From NCBI GenBank assembly GCA_036394575.1, contig DASWEY010000036.1, positions 57,800-121,799 on the forward strand: a stretch of DNA of 64,000 nt, in the 5' to 3' direction. The position numbers and the translations under genes are program-made. This stretch comes from UKL13-2 sp036394575. Lineage in GTDB: Bacteria; Pseudomonadota; Gammaproteobacteria; Burkholderiales; Usitatibacteraceae. Every line of letters starts with the position of its first letter. Position 1 is the stretch's first letter. Positions 55,101-63,348 of this stretch are shown piece by piece. The notes beneath the pieces are model-generated. The model had not been told where the DNA came from. It worked only from the letters and a program-made list of their open reading frames with translations, and made no database searches.

Positions 55101-55492
55101 CCTCCACCATCCTGACCCTGCTGGTGGTACCGACTTTCTACGACAGCATCGAGATCGCGCATGACCGCATGGTCGCCAAATTCCATCGCCGCGAAGAGCG
55201 TTGGAATACTTTAGTTGCTTTCGTGATGACGTTTTTCGAAGCGCTGCTAACGATTATGTTTATACGCTTTGCGTATCGCATGGTTATCAATGACGAAATG
55301 GTTACCAAGTTTCGAGACCGCAGCGCGCGCCGGAATATCTATGTCGCATTCGGAATTACGTTTGTTGAAGCACTGCTTGTACTTGTATTGATACGCTTTG
55401 CCTATCGTATGGTTGTGAAAAGCATACATTGGGCACAAGCGCGTTGGCGCGGCAAAGGGAAGATCAACACATTGGCCAACGCAAACGATTGA
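52133..55492 (+). CDS. RND family multidrug-type efflux pump, 1119 aa, extended C-terminus
   Basis: An inner-membrane proton-driven exporter of the HAE1 type. It starts MFLSDFSIKRPIPTVV; the porter domain includes PYPGASPETVE; TM4 carries GVLIDDAIVVRENI with the proton-relay Asp pair; the second half includes GIIMLMGLVAKNAILLLD and RPILMTTFALIAGMLPVA. A normal pump would end near residue 1020. Here about 100 residues follow, made of a 43-residue unit repeated twice, each with one hydrophobic helix, which would add two membrane segments. No outer-membrane channel gene is adjacent, so it probably uses an unlinked TolC-type protein. The substrate is unknown. Confidence 0.96.
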   Translation: MFLSDFSIKRPIPTVVLIIMMMCLGLLALKNLRVNQIPDVEQPVLVVNIPYPGASPETVEREIINRIEKSLQSIPQVYQIRATANESSASIVIIFNFKKNMIEASDEVRNAIATVRYKLPVEMREPILQRVDPSAQPIMQLALSSGKLSHAEISRLAEDTLADKFRGIDGVAVVSVNGSLRRELSVLLRAEKLREYNISVTEVVNALRNQNTTAPVGRVKGTLDEQSIRLVGRIESPAEFEQIVLKRSGNEVVRLGQVATIEDGFAELNGFSVRNGHPNVGLSITRSRDASTVSVANRVRDLVATINKTLPPETKLEVTQDGGKDAQSSLNNVIDSLMLGAVLTIVVVYAFLNSWRSTLITALSLPTSVIAAFIAIWLCGFTLNFMTLLGLSLAIGVLIDDAIVVRENIVRHMENGEDRRTAASNGTAEIGLAVAATTFSIIAVFIPVAFMQGGAGEWFRPFALTVAASVLVSLGISFTLDPMLSAYWGDPVGYAHQPKKGLSRWLATFNTWFDHQSDRYGNVIAWALHHRRWMTVIAGASFVGALALHGFFGGSSFLPASDSGTIAIDVRTPSSASLGYARLKVEKAAELARNIKETVATNSTVNASGGRVYVDIGKSTNRKRSAIEIAIELRQQLTSIVGAEYTVLDDLSNGARKPVQIQFSGPDARRLMAITTDYMEKLSRVPGAVDVGLSEQAPKDELQIELNRGLANSLGISVGDAATALRVAFAGVEVGDWVDPTGESRDVAVRLHPDDRVSASNIERLPVAVSGSNMMVPLDQIARITMGKGPAQIQHFDGKRTIIVSANVQGRSPGEVTSDALKLARQIDFPTGYGLELGGAGRDQRELFTEMGIALVMGIGLMYLILVIQFGSFTAPLAVMLSLPLSLIGVVVALLLTRGTLNLMSFIGIIMLMGLVAKNAILLLDCARKEEAQGTPREEALMHAGRVRLRPILMTTFALIAGMLPVAIGLGEGGEFYRPLAIAIIGGTVTSTILTLLVVPTFYDSIEIAHDRMVAKFHRREERWNTLVAFVMTFFEALLTIMFIRFAYRMVINDEMVTKFRDRSARRNIYVAFGITFVEALLVLVLIRFAYRMVVKSIHWAQARWRGKGKINTLANAND
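55169..55426 (+). repeat. 129-bp tandem duplication at the end of the RND pump gene
   Basis: Matching points are exactly 129 bases apart (ATGGTC/ATGGTT at 55169 and 55298; RFAYRMV at 55280 and 55409). Each unit encodes M-V-x-K-F, a basic stretch, then a helix with AF-x-x-TF-x-EALL and a closing IRFAYRMV. The stretch is visibly more AT-rich than the rest of the gene. Confidence 0.85.
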
Positions 55493-55554
55493 AGACAGCT
55501 GGGGACGAAAAAAACGATGGCAGCGCCAACGGCATAAAAATCATAGAACGCCAT

Positions 55555-55619
55555 TTGGCGCGCTTTTCTAGGCAAAAATGCCCCGGAAGGCGCGCCAATG
55601 CTTGAGTTTGCATTTTTTT
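55555..55619 (+). terminator. Possible terminator of the RND operon
   Basis: Perfect 9-bp inverted repeat TTGGCGCGC / GCGCGCCAA (55555-55563, 55590-55598) with a long loop; a T-run begins at 55613, 14 bases later. The distance and loop weaken the case. The rest of the 55493-55771 gap shows no gene. Confidence 0.35.
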
Positions 55620-55771
55620 ATAGCACTTGCCGACAGGCAGGATTCAGCCCGGCTATCGTCACTACCCTGCCGCAGGAAACGCGCCACTAGGGGAAATCCC
55701 CAATTGTCCCCTGCTATGCCCTCGCCTAGAATCGGTATTCCCGCCGCAAAGGCCTGTTTCGCGAGACCCGC

Positions 55772-57856
55772 ATGGATACCCTTACGCCGCCAGACGGCGT
55801 TGCCAACCCGCTGTTGAAACCCTGGGATACGCCCTACGGACTGCCGCCATTCGGCGAATTCGACGCGCGACATTTTGTCCCGGCCTTCGCCGCGGCCCTG
55901 AAGGCGCATCGCGCGGAAATCGACGCCATCCCCGCGCAGGCCATTGCGCCGAGTTTTGAAAACACCATTGCCGCGTTCGATAAAAGCGGACGGCTGTTGA
56001 ACCGCATCAAGGCGCTGTTCGACAATCTCGCGTCCTCGGACACGTCGCCGGCATTGCAGGCCGTGGAGCGCGAACTGGCCGCACCGCTGGCCGCTCACGG
56101 CAATGCAATCTACATGAACGCCGGCCTGTTCAAGCGCATCGACGCGCTTCACGCCCAGAGTGCCTCCCTGGGTCTCGAAGCGGAGCAACTGCGCGTCCTG
56201 GAGCGCATTCATCTCGATTTCGTCCGCGCCGGCGCAAGACTGGCCCCCGCCGCCCAGGTCCGCTATGCGCAAATCATGGAGCGGCTCGCCGAACTCTCCA
56301 CGCGCTTCACGCAGAATGTGCTGGCGGCCGAGGCCGGTTTTCAACTCGTACTGCGCACTGAAAAAGACATTGCCGGCCTGCCCGCCTCCCTGCTCGCCGC
56401 CGCCAAGAATGCCGCGCTGGAACGCGGCGTGAACGACGGCTGGCTCATCACCCTGTCGCGCTCACTGGTCGCCCCGTTCCTGACTTTCTCCGCGCGTCGC
56501 GATCTGCGGGAACAGGCATTCAGGGCCTGGACCCAGCGCGGCAGCGGCAATGGACTCGACAGCGATCCGGCCAACAATTTGCCGGTGGCGACCGAAATCA
56601 TGCGGCTGCGTCTCGAGCAGGCGCGACTGCATGGCTATGACAACTATTCGGATTACGCGCTTGCCGACATGATGGCCGGCACTCGGCAGGCCGTGGATGA
56701 TCTGCTGATGCGTGTCTGGAAACCCGCGCAAGCCCGGGCGGCCACCGAGTGCGCCGCGCTCAGGGAGATGGCGATAACATGCGGCGAGCGGGACAGCATC
56801 GAGCCTTGGGATTGGCGCCATTACGCGGAGAAGGTGCGGGCCGCCCGCTACGACCTCGATGATGCGACCATCAAGCCCTACTTTCCGCTGGAGCGCATGG
56901 TCGAGGCCGTATTCGATTGCGCGCGGCGCCTGTTCGGCCTGGCTTTCATCGAGCGGCCGCAAGTCCGCAGCTATCACCCCGACGTCAGGGTTTACGAGGT
57001 GCGCGACGGCAATGCCGCCAACCGCCTGATCGGTATTTTCCTGCACGACAATTTCGCCCGTGCCACCAAGCGCGGCGGCGCCTGGATGAATTCGTACCGG
57101 CTGCAAAGCCGCATCGACGGCAATGTGCTGCCGATCATCGTCAACAACAATAACTTCGCCAGGGGCGCGCCCACCTTGCTGAGCTTCGACGATGCCCGCA
57201 CCCTGTTCCACGAGTTCGGCCACGGCCTTCACGGCCTGCTTTCCAACGTTCACTATGAACGACTGTCCGGCACGCGCGTGCTGCGCGATTTTGTCGAACT
57301 GCCGTCGCAATTGTTCGAGCACTGGCTGGGCGAACCGCAGGTGCTGAAGCGTTTTGCGCGCCACTATCAGACCGGGGAGCCGATTTCGGATGAATTGATC
57401 GGCAAGCTCACGCGGGCGCGCGCCTTCAACCAGGGTTTCGAGAATGTCGAATTCGTATCTTCGGCGCTGATCGATATGGCGCTGCACAGCTGCAACAATA
57501 TGGATGGCCTCGATCTGAACCGCTTCGAGGCCGAGCAGCTGGCCCGCATCGGCATGCCCCGGGAAATCGTCATGCGCCATCGGCTGCCCCACTTCCAGCA
57601 CCTGTTTGCAGGCTCAGGCTACGCCTCGGCGTATTACGTCTACCTGTGGGCTGCGGTACTAGATGCGGACGGTTTTGAGGCTTTCGTCGAAGCCGGCAAC
57701 CCCTTCGACAGCGCGGTCGCCGGACGCTTGCGCAAATTCATTTATTCCAGCGGCAACACCATGCCGCCCATGGACGCCTATCGCGCTTTCCGCGGCCACG
57801 ACCCGAAAGTGGAACCGATGCTGCGCAAAAAGGGACTGGTCGACGTTCCGGCTTGA
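55772..57856 (+). CDS. dcp: M3 family peptidase, Dcp-like, 694 aa
   Basis: Zinc peptidase of the thimet family. Zinc site HEFGHGLHG (His480, Glu481, His484), preceded by DDARTLF; substrate-site block YHPDVRVYEV; C-terminal GSGYASAYYVYLWA. The opening NPLLKPWDTPYGLPPF, the motif PWDWRHYAEKVR and the overall length fit peptidyl-dipeptidase Dcp better than oligopeptidase A. There is no signal peptide, so it is probably cytoplasmic. It stands alone, 280 bases after the RND pump. Oligopeptidase-type activity cannot be excluded. Confidence 0.93.
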   Translation: MDTLTPPDGVANPLLKPWDTPYGLPPFGEFDARHFVPAFAAALKAHRAEIDAIPAQAIAPSFENTIAAFDKSGRLLNRIKALFDNLASSDTSPALQAVERELAAPLAAHGNAIYMNAGLFKRIDALHAQSASLGLEAEQLRVLERIHLDFVRAGARLAPAAQVRYAQIMERLAELSTRFTQNVLAAEAGFQLVLRTEKDIAGLPASLLAAAKNAALERGVNDGWLITLSRSLVAPFLTFSARRDLREQAFRAWTQRGSGNGLDSDPANNLPVATEIMRLRLEQARLHGYDNYSDYALADMMAGTRQAVDDLLMRVWKPAQARAATECAALREMAITCGERDSIEPWDWRHYAEKVRAARYDLDDATIKPYFPLERMVEAVFDCARRLFGLAFIERPQVRSYHPDVRVYEVRDGNAANRLIGIFLHDNFARATKRGGAWMNSYRLQSRIDGNVLPIIVNNNNFARGAPTLLSFDDARTLFHEFGHGLHGLLSNVHYERLSGTRVLRDFVELPSQLFEHWLGEPQVLKRFARHYQTGEPISDELIGKLTRARAFNQGFENVEFVSSALIDMALHSCNNMDGLDLNRFEAEQLARIGMPREIVMRHRLPHFQHLFAGSGYASAYYVYLWAAVLDADGFEAFVEAGNPFDSAVAGRLRKFIYSSGNTMPPMDAYRAFRGHDPKVEPMLRKKGLVDVPA

Positions 57857-58006
57857 GGTTAACGGCATTGCCCTGGTGTATCAGGCACGATTGAACGCCG
57901 TCGATTTTTTTTGCGGCATGGCTGCGAATCCACATGCGCCGCATGCGTCTTTGCCTTACCCTGTAATTTCCGATTGCCGCGCGCGAACCACAGGAGGCTA
58001 CAGCCG

Positions 58007-58192
58007 ATGGACGCCAAAGAACAGGCCAGGCACGATAGACAGCTGGCGACCAAGCAAGGTTATATCGACGAAATCCAGCGGGTGCGCGCGCAGCTCAAAG
58101 CAGGCAAGGTCAGCGCCGCCTATGCGACCGCCGTGGAAACCGAACTCGCCGGCAAGATCATTCGTCTGAACCACAGCCTGGGAATCAAATAA
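58007..58192 (+). CDS. Small helical protein, 61 aa
   Basis: Begins MDAKEQARHDRQLATKQG, with a strong ribosome site AGGAGG nine bases upstream, which decides the start against an upstream in-frame ATG at 57911. It is Lys/Arg/Glu-rich and mostly helical, with RVRAQLKAGKVSAAYATAVE. No signal peptide. I do not recognise it. It lies between the M3 and M13 peptidase genes, 78 bases before the latter, and may be co-transcribed with it. Confidence 0.7.
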   Translation: MDAKEQARHDRQLATKQGYIDEIQRVRAQLKAGKVSAAYATAVETELAGKIIRLNHSLGIK

Positions 58193-58270
58193 ACGGAGCT
58201 TGGTGAAACGCGTGGACCCGCACAGATCGCGCCGTGGCTTAAACTCACGCTTTTCCCGGAGACCCGCCTC

Positions 58271-60364
58271 ATGCGCAAGTTGATTCCCCTGCTGATGTGC
58301 GCCATTTTCTGTCTCGCGGCATTCCACCAGAGCTCGGCGCAGGCGCCTGCCGCGTCCGCCGCGGCGCCAACGGAAAAGCCGGCCGACAAACCGCTCAGCG
58401 CCCTGCCCTACACGCCTGGCCTGGATGCGACGGCGATGGACCAAGCGGCGGACCCCTGCATGGATTTCTACCAGTACGCCTGTGGCGGCTGGATGAAAAG
58501 CAATCCGATTCCCGCGGACGAAGCCAAATGGGATGTGTACCGCAAACTGACCCAGGACAATCAACGCTACCTCTGGGGCATTCTCGACAGCCTTGCCGGC
58601 AATACCGCCGGACGCAATGCGGCGCAACAGAAATCCGGGGATTATTTTGCGGCCTGCATGGACGAGGCCGCGCTCGAGCAGCGCGGCGCGCAGCCTTTGG
58701 CCGCGTATTTCGCCCGCATCAACGCCATGCGCAGCAAGCGCGATTTGCCGGCAGCGCTGGCGCAATTGCATTTGATGACGGCCGACGAAGGCCTGCTGTT
58801 CGGGTTCGGCTCGAATCAGGATTTCGCCAACTCAACGCGCGTCATCGCCTTCGCCAGCGCCGGTGGTCTCAGCCTGCCGGACCGCGACTACTACAGCAAG
58901 GAAGATGACAAATCGAAAGAAATTCGCAGCCAGTACCTGGCACATATCGCCCGTGTCTTCGTCCTGCTCGGCGATACACCGGAAGCCGCCGGCCGTGCCG
59001 CCACCACGATATTGGTGATCGAAACCACGCTGGCCAGGGCCTCGTTGACGCGCGTTGACCGCCGCGATCCTTACAAGCTGTTTCACAAGGTCGATGCCCG
59101 CGGCCTGCAGGCGTTGACCCCCGGTTTCAAATGGCGCGACTACCTGGCCGCCATCGGTCTGCAGCAGCTCAACACCTTCAATGTTACCGAGCCCGAATTC
59201 TTCAAGGCGGTGGACAAACTACTGGCGACCAGCCACCTGGACGACATCAAAACCTATCTGCGCTGGCATGTGGCCAGCGGCGCCTCGCCCTACCTGTCCG
59301 CGGCCTTCGTCAACGAGAACTTCAATTTTTTCAGCAAGACTCTGCGTGGTGTACCGGAGTTGAAGCCGCGCTGGAAACGCTGCGTGAGTCTGGTTGATGG
59401 CCAATTGGGTGAGGCACTGGGGCAGGAGTTCGTCAACCGCACTTTCAGCCCGGAACTGAAGCAGAAAACCCTGCACATGACCAGGCAGATTGAAGAAGCC
59501 ATGGCGCAAGACATCAAGAGTCTTTCCTGGATGAGTGCCGCCACCAAGGCCCGGGCGCTGGAAAAATTGCATACCATCGTCAACAAGATCGGTTATCCCG
59601 ACAAATGGCGTGACTACCGCGCTTTCGAGGTGCGGCGCGACGATTTTCTGGGCAATGTCGAACGCGGCACCCTGTTCGAGATGCGCCGCCAGCTCGCCAA
59701 GATCGGCAAGCCGCTGGATCGCGGCGAATGGGGCATGACACCGCCCACCGTCAACGCCTATTACAACGCGCAGATGAACGACATCAACTTCCCGGCCGGC
59801 ATCCTGCAGCCGCCGCTCTACGACCCGAAAATGGACGATGCGCCCAACTACGGCAACACCGGCGGCACCATCGGCCATGAACTCACCCACGGCTTCGACG
59901 ACGAAGGCCGTCAGTTCGACGCCAGGGGCAATCTGAAAGACTGGTGGACCAAAAAAGACGCCAAGGAATTCACCGATCGCGCCCAGTGCATCGTCGATCA
60001 ATATGCGCAATACACCATCGTCGATGATATCAAGATCAACAGCAAGCTGACCCTGGGTGAAGACGTGGCCGACCTCGGCGGACTGATACTGGCCTGGGTG
60101 GCGTGGCAGGTCGAAGCCGCCGGCACCAAACCGGAAAGTCGCGACGGCCTGACGCCCGAACAGCGCTTTTTTGTGGGCAATGCGCAATGGGCCTGCGAGA
60201 ACGACCGGCCGGAAAACCTGCGGGTGAAGGCGCTGACCGACCCGCATTCACCGGGCAAATATCGCGTCAACGGCCTGGTGGCGAATATGCCGGAGTTTGC
60301 CGCTGCCTTTTCCTGCAAGCCGGGCCAGCCGATGGCGCGCGAGAAACCCTGCAAGGTGTGGTAA
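58271..60364 (+). CDS. Exported M13 (neprilysin/PepO-type) metallopeptidase, 697 aa
   Basis: The signal peptide ends near SSAQ (24) and an Ala/Pro linker follows. The N-terminal M13 domain opens with DPCMDFYQYACGGW. The catalytic zinc site is GHELTHGFDDEGRQFD (HExxH near 536-540) with the third ligand in GEDVADLGG (near 597). The protein ends in KPCKVW, the conserved family terminus. Length and motifs are complete. It is probably periplasmic or secreted and cleaves short peptides. A convergent anti-sigma gene follows after a hairpin. Confidence 0.96.
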   Translation: MRKLIPLLMCAIFCLAAFHQSSAQAPAASAAAPTEKPADKPLSALPYTPGLDATAMDQAADPCMDFYQYACGGWMKSNPIPADEAKWDVYRKLTQDNQRYLWGILDSLAGNTAGRNAAQQKSGDYFAACMDEAALEQRGAQPLAAYFARINAMRSKRDLPAALAQLHLMTADEGLLFGFGSNQDFANSTRVIAFASAGGLSLPDRDYYSKEDDKSKEIRSQYLAHIARVFVLLGDTPEAAGRAATTILVIETTLARASLTRVDRRDPYKLFHKVDARGLQALTPGFKWRDYLAAIGLQQLNTFNVTEPEFFKAVDKLLATSHLDDIKTYLRWHVASGASPYLSAAFVNENFNFFSKTLRGVPELKPRWKRCVSLVDGQLGEALGQEFVNRTFSPELKQKTLHMTRQIEEAMAQDIKSLSWMSAATKARALEKLHTIVNKIGYPDKWRDYRAFEVRRDDFLGNVERGTLFEMRRQLAKIGKPLDRGEWGMTPPTVNAYYNAQMNDINFPAGILQPPLYDPKMDDAPNYGNTGGTIGHELTHGFDDEGRQFDARGNLKDWWTKKDAKEFTDRAQCIVDQYAQYTIVDDIKINSKLTLGEDVADLGGLILAWVAWQVEAAGTKPESRDGLTPEQRFFVGNAQWACENDRPENLRVKALTDPHSPGKYRVNGLVANMPEFAAAFSCKPGQPMAREKPCKVW

Positions 60365-60373
60365 TCGCCTGAA

Positions 60374-60401
60374 GGGAGCGACAACACGATTTGGCGCTCC
60401 C
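60374..60401. terminator. Hairpin between convergent M13 peptidase and anti-sigma genes
   Basis: Perfect inverted repeat GGGAGCG / CGCTCCC with a 14-base loop in the 53-base gap between the two stop codons. There is no T-run on either side, so Rho-independent action is uncertain; it may serve both strands. Confidence 0.4.
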
Positions 60402-60417
60402 TGCTTGTTGCCCCGAA

Positions 60418-61197
60418 TCAGCGCCGCGGCGCCTGCCAGCCGCGCTGGATTGCCGCCTGTTCGCCTGTCGTATCCAGCGCCTCCCCGGCGATGTCGGCGT
60501 CAATCAAGCGCAGGATGGACTCCGGCAGGGCGCTGCCGGCCATGCGATAGCCTGCGCCCGTCTGACCGCCCGTTTTTTCGCGCGTCAGCAATTGGATACG
60601 CCAAGCGCCCTGATCGCGGCAGGCCAGTCCGGCACCCGCGCCATCCTTGAGCATGAACGCGCGGCAATACGCGCCTGATTTGGCGGAATAACTCAGTCCG
60701 ATCTTGACCGGGCCGGCGCCTCCGGCATCCCCCGCCGGCTGCGCGTCCAGCGCTGCGGCCAAGGTGCCACGGGCCAGCAGCTGCCCGTCGTGCGCGCTGA
60801 TCATCCCGGCGTCGCCAGCCGGCATGCTGCCGCGCCCCAGCATCACGCCGATCACCAGACTGGCAGCAATGCCGCCCAGCATCTGCCAGGACCATCCCGA
60901 TGCCGCCGGCACTGCCTTCTTCGCCCGCGCACCGTCGAGGTTGAACACCTTGCCCGGCGCCGCGATACGATCGGAAACCGGGACAGCCTGGTGAACGGTT
61001 TCCAACAGGCGCGCAGGAATCGGTTCTGCCACCACCGGGCCATAAGCCGCGCGCAATTGATTGACCAGGGCGCGCTGCTGCGCCACCCGCGCGGCCAGCG
61101 CGGGATCGGCGGCCATGGCCGCATCGATGGCACGGCGCATGTCGCCATCGACTTCACCATCGACATAGGCCATCAGGCTTTCATCGGAATAGTTCAT
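60418..61197 (-). CDS. Probable membrane anti-sigma factor, 259 aa
   Basis: The N-terminal anti-sigma-like domain starts MNYSDESLMAYVDGEVDGDM (the usual 'LMAYVDGEL' start of such proteins) without a zinc motif. One membrane helix lies at about 104-121. The periplasmic part contains YCRAFMLKDG and ACRDQGAWRI, a two-Cys region that could be redox-sensitive. Its ATG overlaps the sigma stop by four bases. I infer that it holds the ECF factor until an envelope signal arrives. Confidence 0.9.
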   Translation of the reverse strand: MNYSDESLMAYVDGEVDGDMRRAIDAAMAADPALAARVAQQRALVNQLRAAYGPVVAEPIPARLLETVHQAVPVSDRIAAPGKVFNLDGARAKKAVPAASGWSWQMLGGIAASLVIGVMLGRGSMPAGDAGMISAHDGQLLARGTLAAALDAQPAGDAGGAGPVKIGLSYSAKSGAYCRAFMLKDGAGAGLACRDQGAWRIQLLTREKTGGQTGAGYRMAGSALPESILRLIDADIAGEALDTTGEQAAIQRGWQAPRR

Positions 61198-61700
61198 GCT
61201 TCGCTCACTTTCGGTTCGGACAGGATCGCCTGCAGGGCCTCGCGTGCCCGCGCCAGGCGGCTGGTCAGGGTGCCGACGGGAATATCTAACACCTCGGCGG
61301 CCTCCTTGTAAGGCAAACCTTCCACCAGCACCAGGCCGATCACCATGCGTTGATCCTCATTCAAATGCGCCATTGCGGTTCGCACCGCCATCGCCTGCAC
61401 ATGCGCTTCCATCGTTGCTTCGCCCACGTTTTCGCCGGCTTCCTCCGGCGCAAACACCCGGTCGTGCCGCACCCGCGACCGCACCTCGTCAATCCAGGCA
61501 TTGCGCATAATCTGGAAAATCCAGCTGTCCAGGCGCGTGCCAGACTGCCATTGGTTCGCGCGGTTCAGCGCGCGTTCCAGCGCAATCTGCACCAGATCGT
61601 CCGCATCCTCCCGGTTACGGGCGATGGTGCGCGCGAAACGCCTCAATCGCGGCAGCAGGGCGACAATTTCGTCGCGGAAGGAATCCGCTGGCTGATTCAT
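61194..61700 (-). CDS. ECF RNA polymerase sigma factor, 168 aa
   Basis: Region 2 (about 20-85) has RFARTIARNREDADDLVQIALERA and SWIFQIMRNAWIDEVR; region 4 (about 105-160) has LNEDQRMVIGLVLVEGLPYKEAA and VLDIPVGTLTSRLARAR, read here in parts. Classical ECF arrangement with the downstream anti-sigma gene. The start at 61700 has only a weak ribosome site. It is divergent from the secreted serine protease gene, so both may share a control region at about 61700-61800. Confidence 0.95.
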   Translation of the reverse strand: MNQPADSFRDEIVALLPRLRRFARTIARNREDADDLVQIALERALNRANQWQSGTRLDSWIFQIMRNAWIDEVRSRVRHDRVFAPEEAGENVGEATMEAHVQAMAVRTAMAHLNEDQRMVIGLVLVEGLPYKEAAEVLDIPVGTLTSRLARAREALQAILSEPKVSEA

Positions 61701-61808
61701 GACTTGTCAACTAAACGAACGGCGCAGGGATTTTCTTCCATGGCTGCATCGTTTAAGGTGAAAGCGGCGCGTTGCCCCAGCAACGGGTCGATGGCGGACA
61801 ATATCGAT

Positions 61809-63221
61809 ATGACCATGATTTTTTTCAAATTTTCATCACAAAAACATTCGGCATCCGGGCGCGTTATTTTATGCGCAATCGCCGTCCTGGCAATGCTCGG
61901 CACAATTGCCGATGCCGCGGCCCAGATCAGGCTGCCGCCGGTCAGGCTGCCCACGCCGGGCATTGGCGGCCTGCCGGATGTGGTGACGCCCCTGCGCAAT
62001 AGTGAACTCAGTGTCGAGACGCGCAAGCTCATCGATGCCCGCCTTGCCCGGCAACGCGAGCTGCTGCGCCAGAACGGGAATGTGCTCGAACTGGATCCTG
62101 CCGGCGCGCCGGTCCGGCGGGCACAGCTGCTCGCAATTGGCCCGTCTGCGCAAATCCTGGCGGCGATCGCCGCCGACGGCTTTCGCATCATCGGCGAACG
62201 CGAACTTGCCGAACTCGAGCTCAAGGTGTTCATCTTGCAGCCGCCGGCCGGCCTCGCCTTGGCCACAGCCCTGGCGCGTTTGCGCGGCCTCGATCCGGCC
62301 GGCACCTATGATTACAACCATATCTATAGCGATAGCGGCGTGATCGCGAATCGGGCATCGGCAACGCCAGGAAACGCGTCCAGCCGCGCCGTCGCTGACG
62401 CCGATTCGCCGGCCCCGACCAATCAATCGTTGCAGATTGGCCTCATTGATGGCGGTGTAGACCGCAGTCATCCGGTCTTGACCGGGATCGTCATCAAGCC
62501 ATGGGGCTGCGCCGGAAAAAACATGATCAGCGCCCACGGCACCGCGGTCGCCTCCCTGCTGGTCGGCAAGGCCGGAAAATTCCAGGGCGTGATTCCGGGG
62601 GCCATGCTGTATGCGGCGGATGTGTATTGCGGCACCCCCACGGGCGGCGCGGTGGACAGCATCGTCGACGCGCTCGCCTGGATGGCACGCGAACATATCG
62701 CCGTCATCAATCTGAGTCTGGTCGGGCCGCCCAATCTGACGCTGGAGCGCGTGCTGAAAATTCTCATGGCGCGCGGCCATATCGTGGTGGCCGCCGCCGG
62801 TAATGACGGCCCCGCGGCGCCACCGCTGTACCCGGCAGCCTATGCCGGGGTGATTGCGGTCACGGCCGTTGACGCGCGCGCGCGGGTGCTGCCCGAGGCT
62901 TGCCGAGGACCTCATATCGCCTTTGCGGCGCCCGGCAGCGATATGGTTGCTGCCAGGGTTTCCGCCGGGGTTTCCTCGGGCGATGACGGACATTTGACCA
63001 ATGTTCGCGGTACATCCTTTGCGGCACCGATTGTCGCCGCGATGCTGGCGCGCGAGTTGGGGAATCAGAATCGGAATCAGAATGCGGGGAATCCGGACCC
63101 CGCCGGGGCCGCGGCGGCCATTGCCGCACTTGTACACCAAGCCACCGACCTTGGCGCGCGCGGCCGCGATCCGATATATGGCTATGGGTTGGTCGGCATG
63201 GAATATCGAAACCTGCCCTGA
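61809..63221 (+). CDS. Secreted subtilisin-like (S8) serine protease, 470 aa
   Basis: Complete S8 triad: Asp214 (GLIDGGVD), His243 (SAHGTAVAS), Ser403 (GTSFAAPIVAAML), with the oxyanion Asn in AAGNDGPAAPP. The N-terminus has a signal peptide (VILCAIAVLAMLG, then ADAAAQ) and a pro-region of about 170 residues. The start is uncertain: in-frame ATGs at 61740 (best ribosome site, AGGGA), 61791, 61809 and 61815; I chose 61809 because it gives a normal-length signal. It is divergent from an ECF/anti-sigma pair and may be a target of that sigma factor. Confidence 0.9.
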   Translation: MTMIFFKFSSQKHSASGRVILCAIAVLAMLGTIADAAAQIRLPPVRLPTPGIGGLPDVVTPLRNSELSVETRKLIDARLARQRELLRQNGNVLELDPAGAPVRRAQLLAIGPSAQILAAIAADGFRIIGERELAELELKVFILQPPAGLALATALARLRGLDPAGTYDYNHIYSDSGVIANRASATPGNASSRAVADADSPAPTNQSLQIGLIDGGVDRSHPVLTGIVIKPWGCAGKNMISAHGTAVASLLVGKAGKFQGVIPGAMLYAADVYCGTPTGGAVDSIVDALAWMAREHIAVINLSLVGPPNLTLERVLKILMARGHIVVAAAGNDGPAAPPLYPAAYAGVIAVTAVDARARVLPEACRGPHIAFAAPGSDMVAARVSAGVSSGDDGHLTNVRGTSFAAPIVAAMLARELGNQNRNQNAGNPDPAGAAAAIAALVHQATDLGARGRDPIYGYGLVGMEYRNLP

Positions 63222-63348
63222 TTCGCGCAAATGGATCTTGTCGGGGTTTGAAAAAATAATTTGGATGCGATGGATTAAATCAACCAGCCCGGTCGTTTTT
63301 AGCTATGTAGGCTGCGGATGGTCCGCGGCTCCATAAGGAGAGACGATC

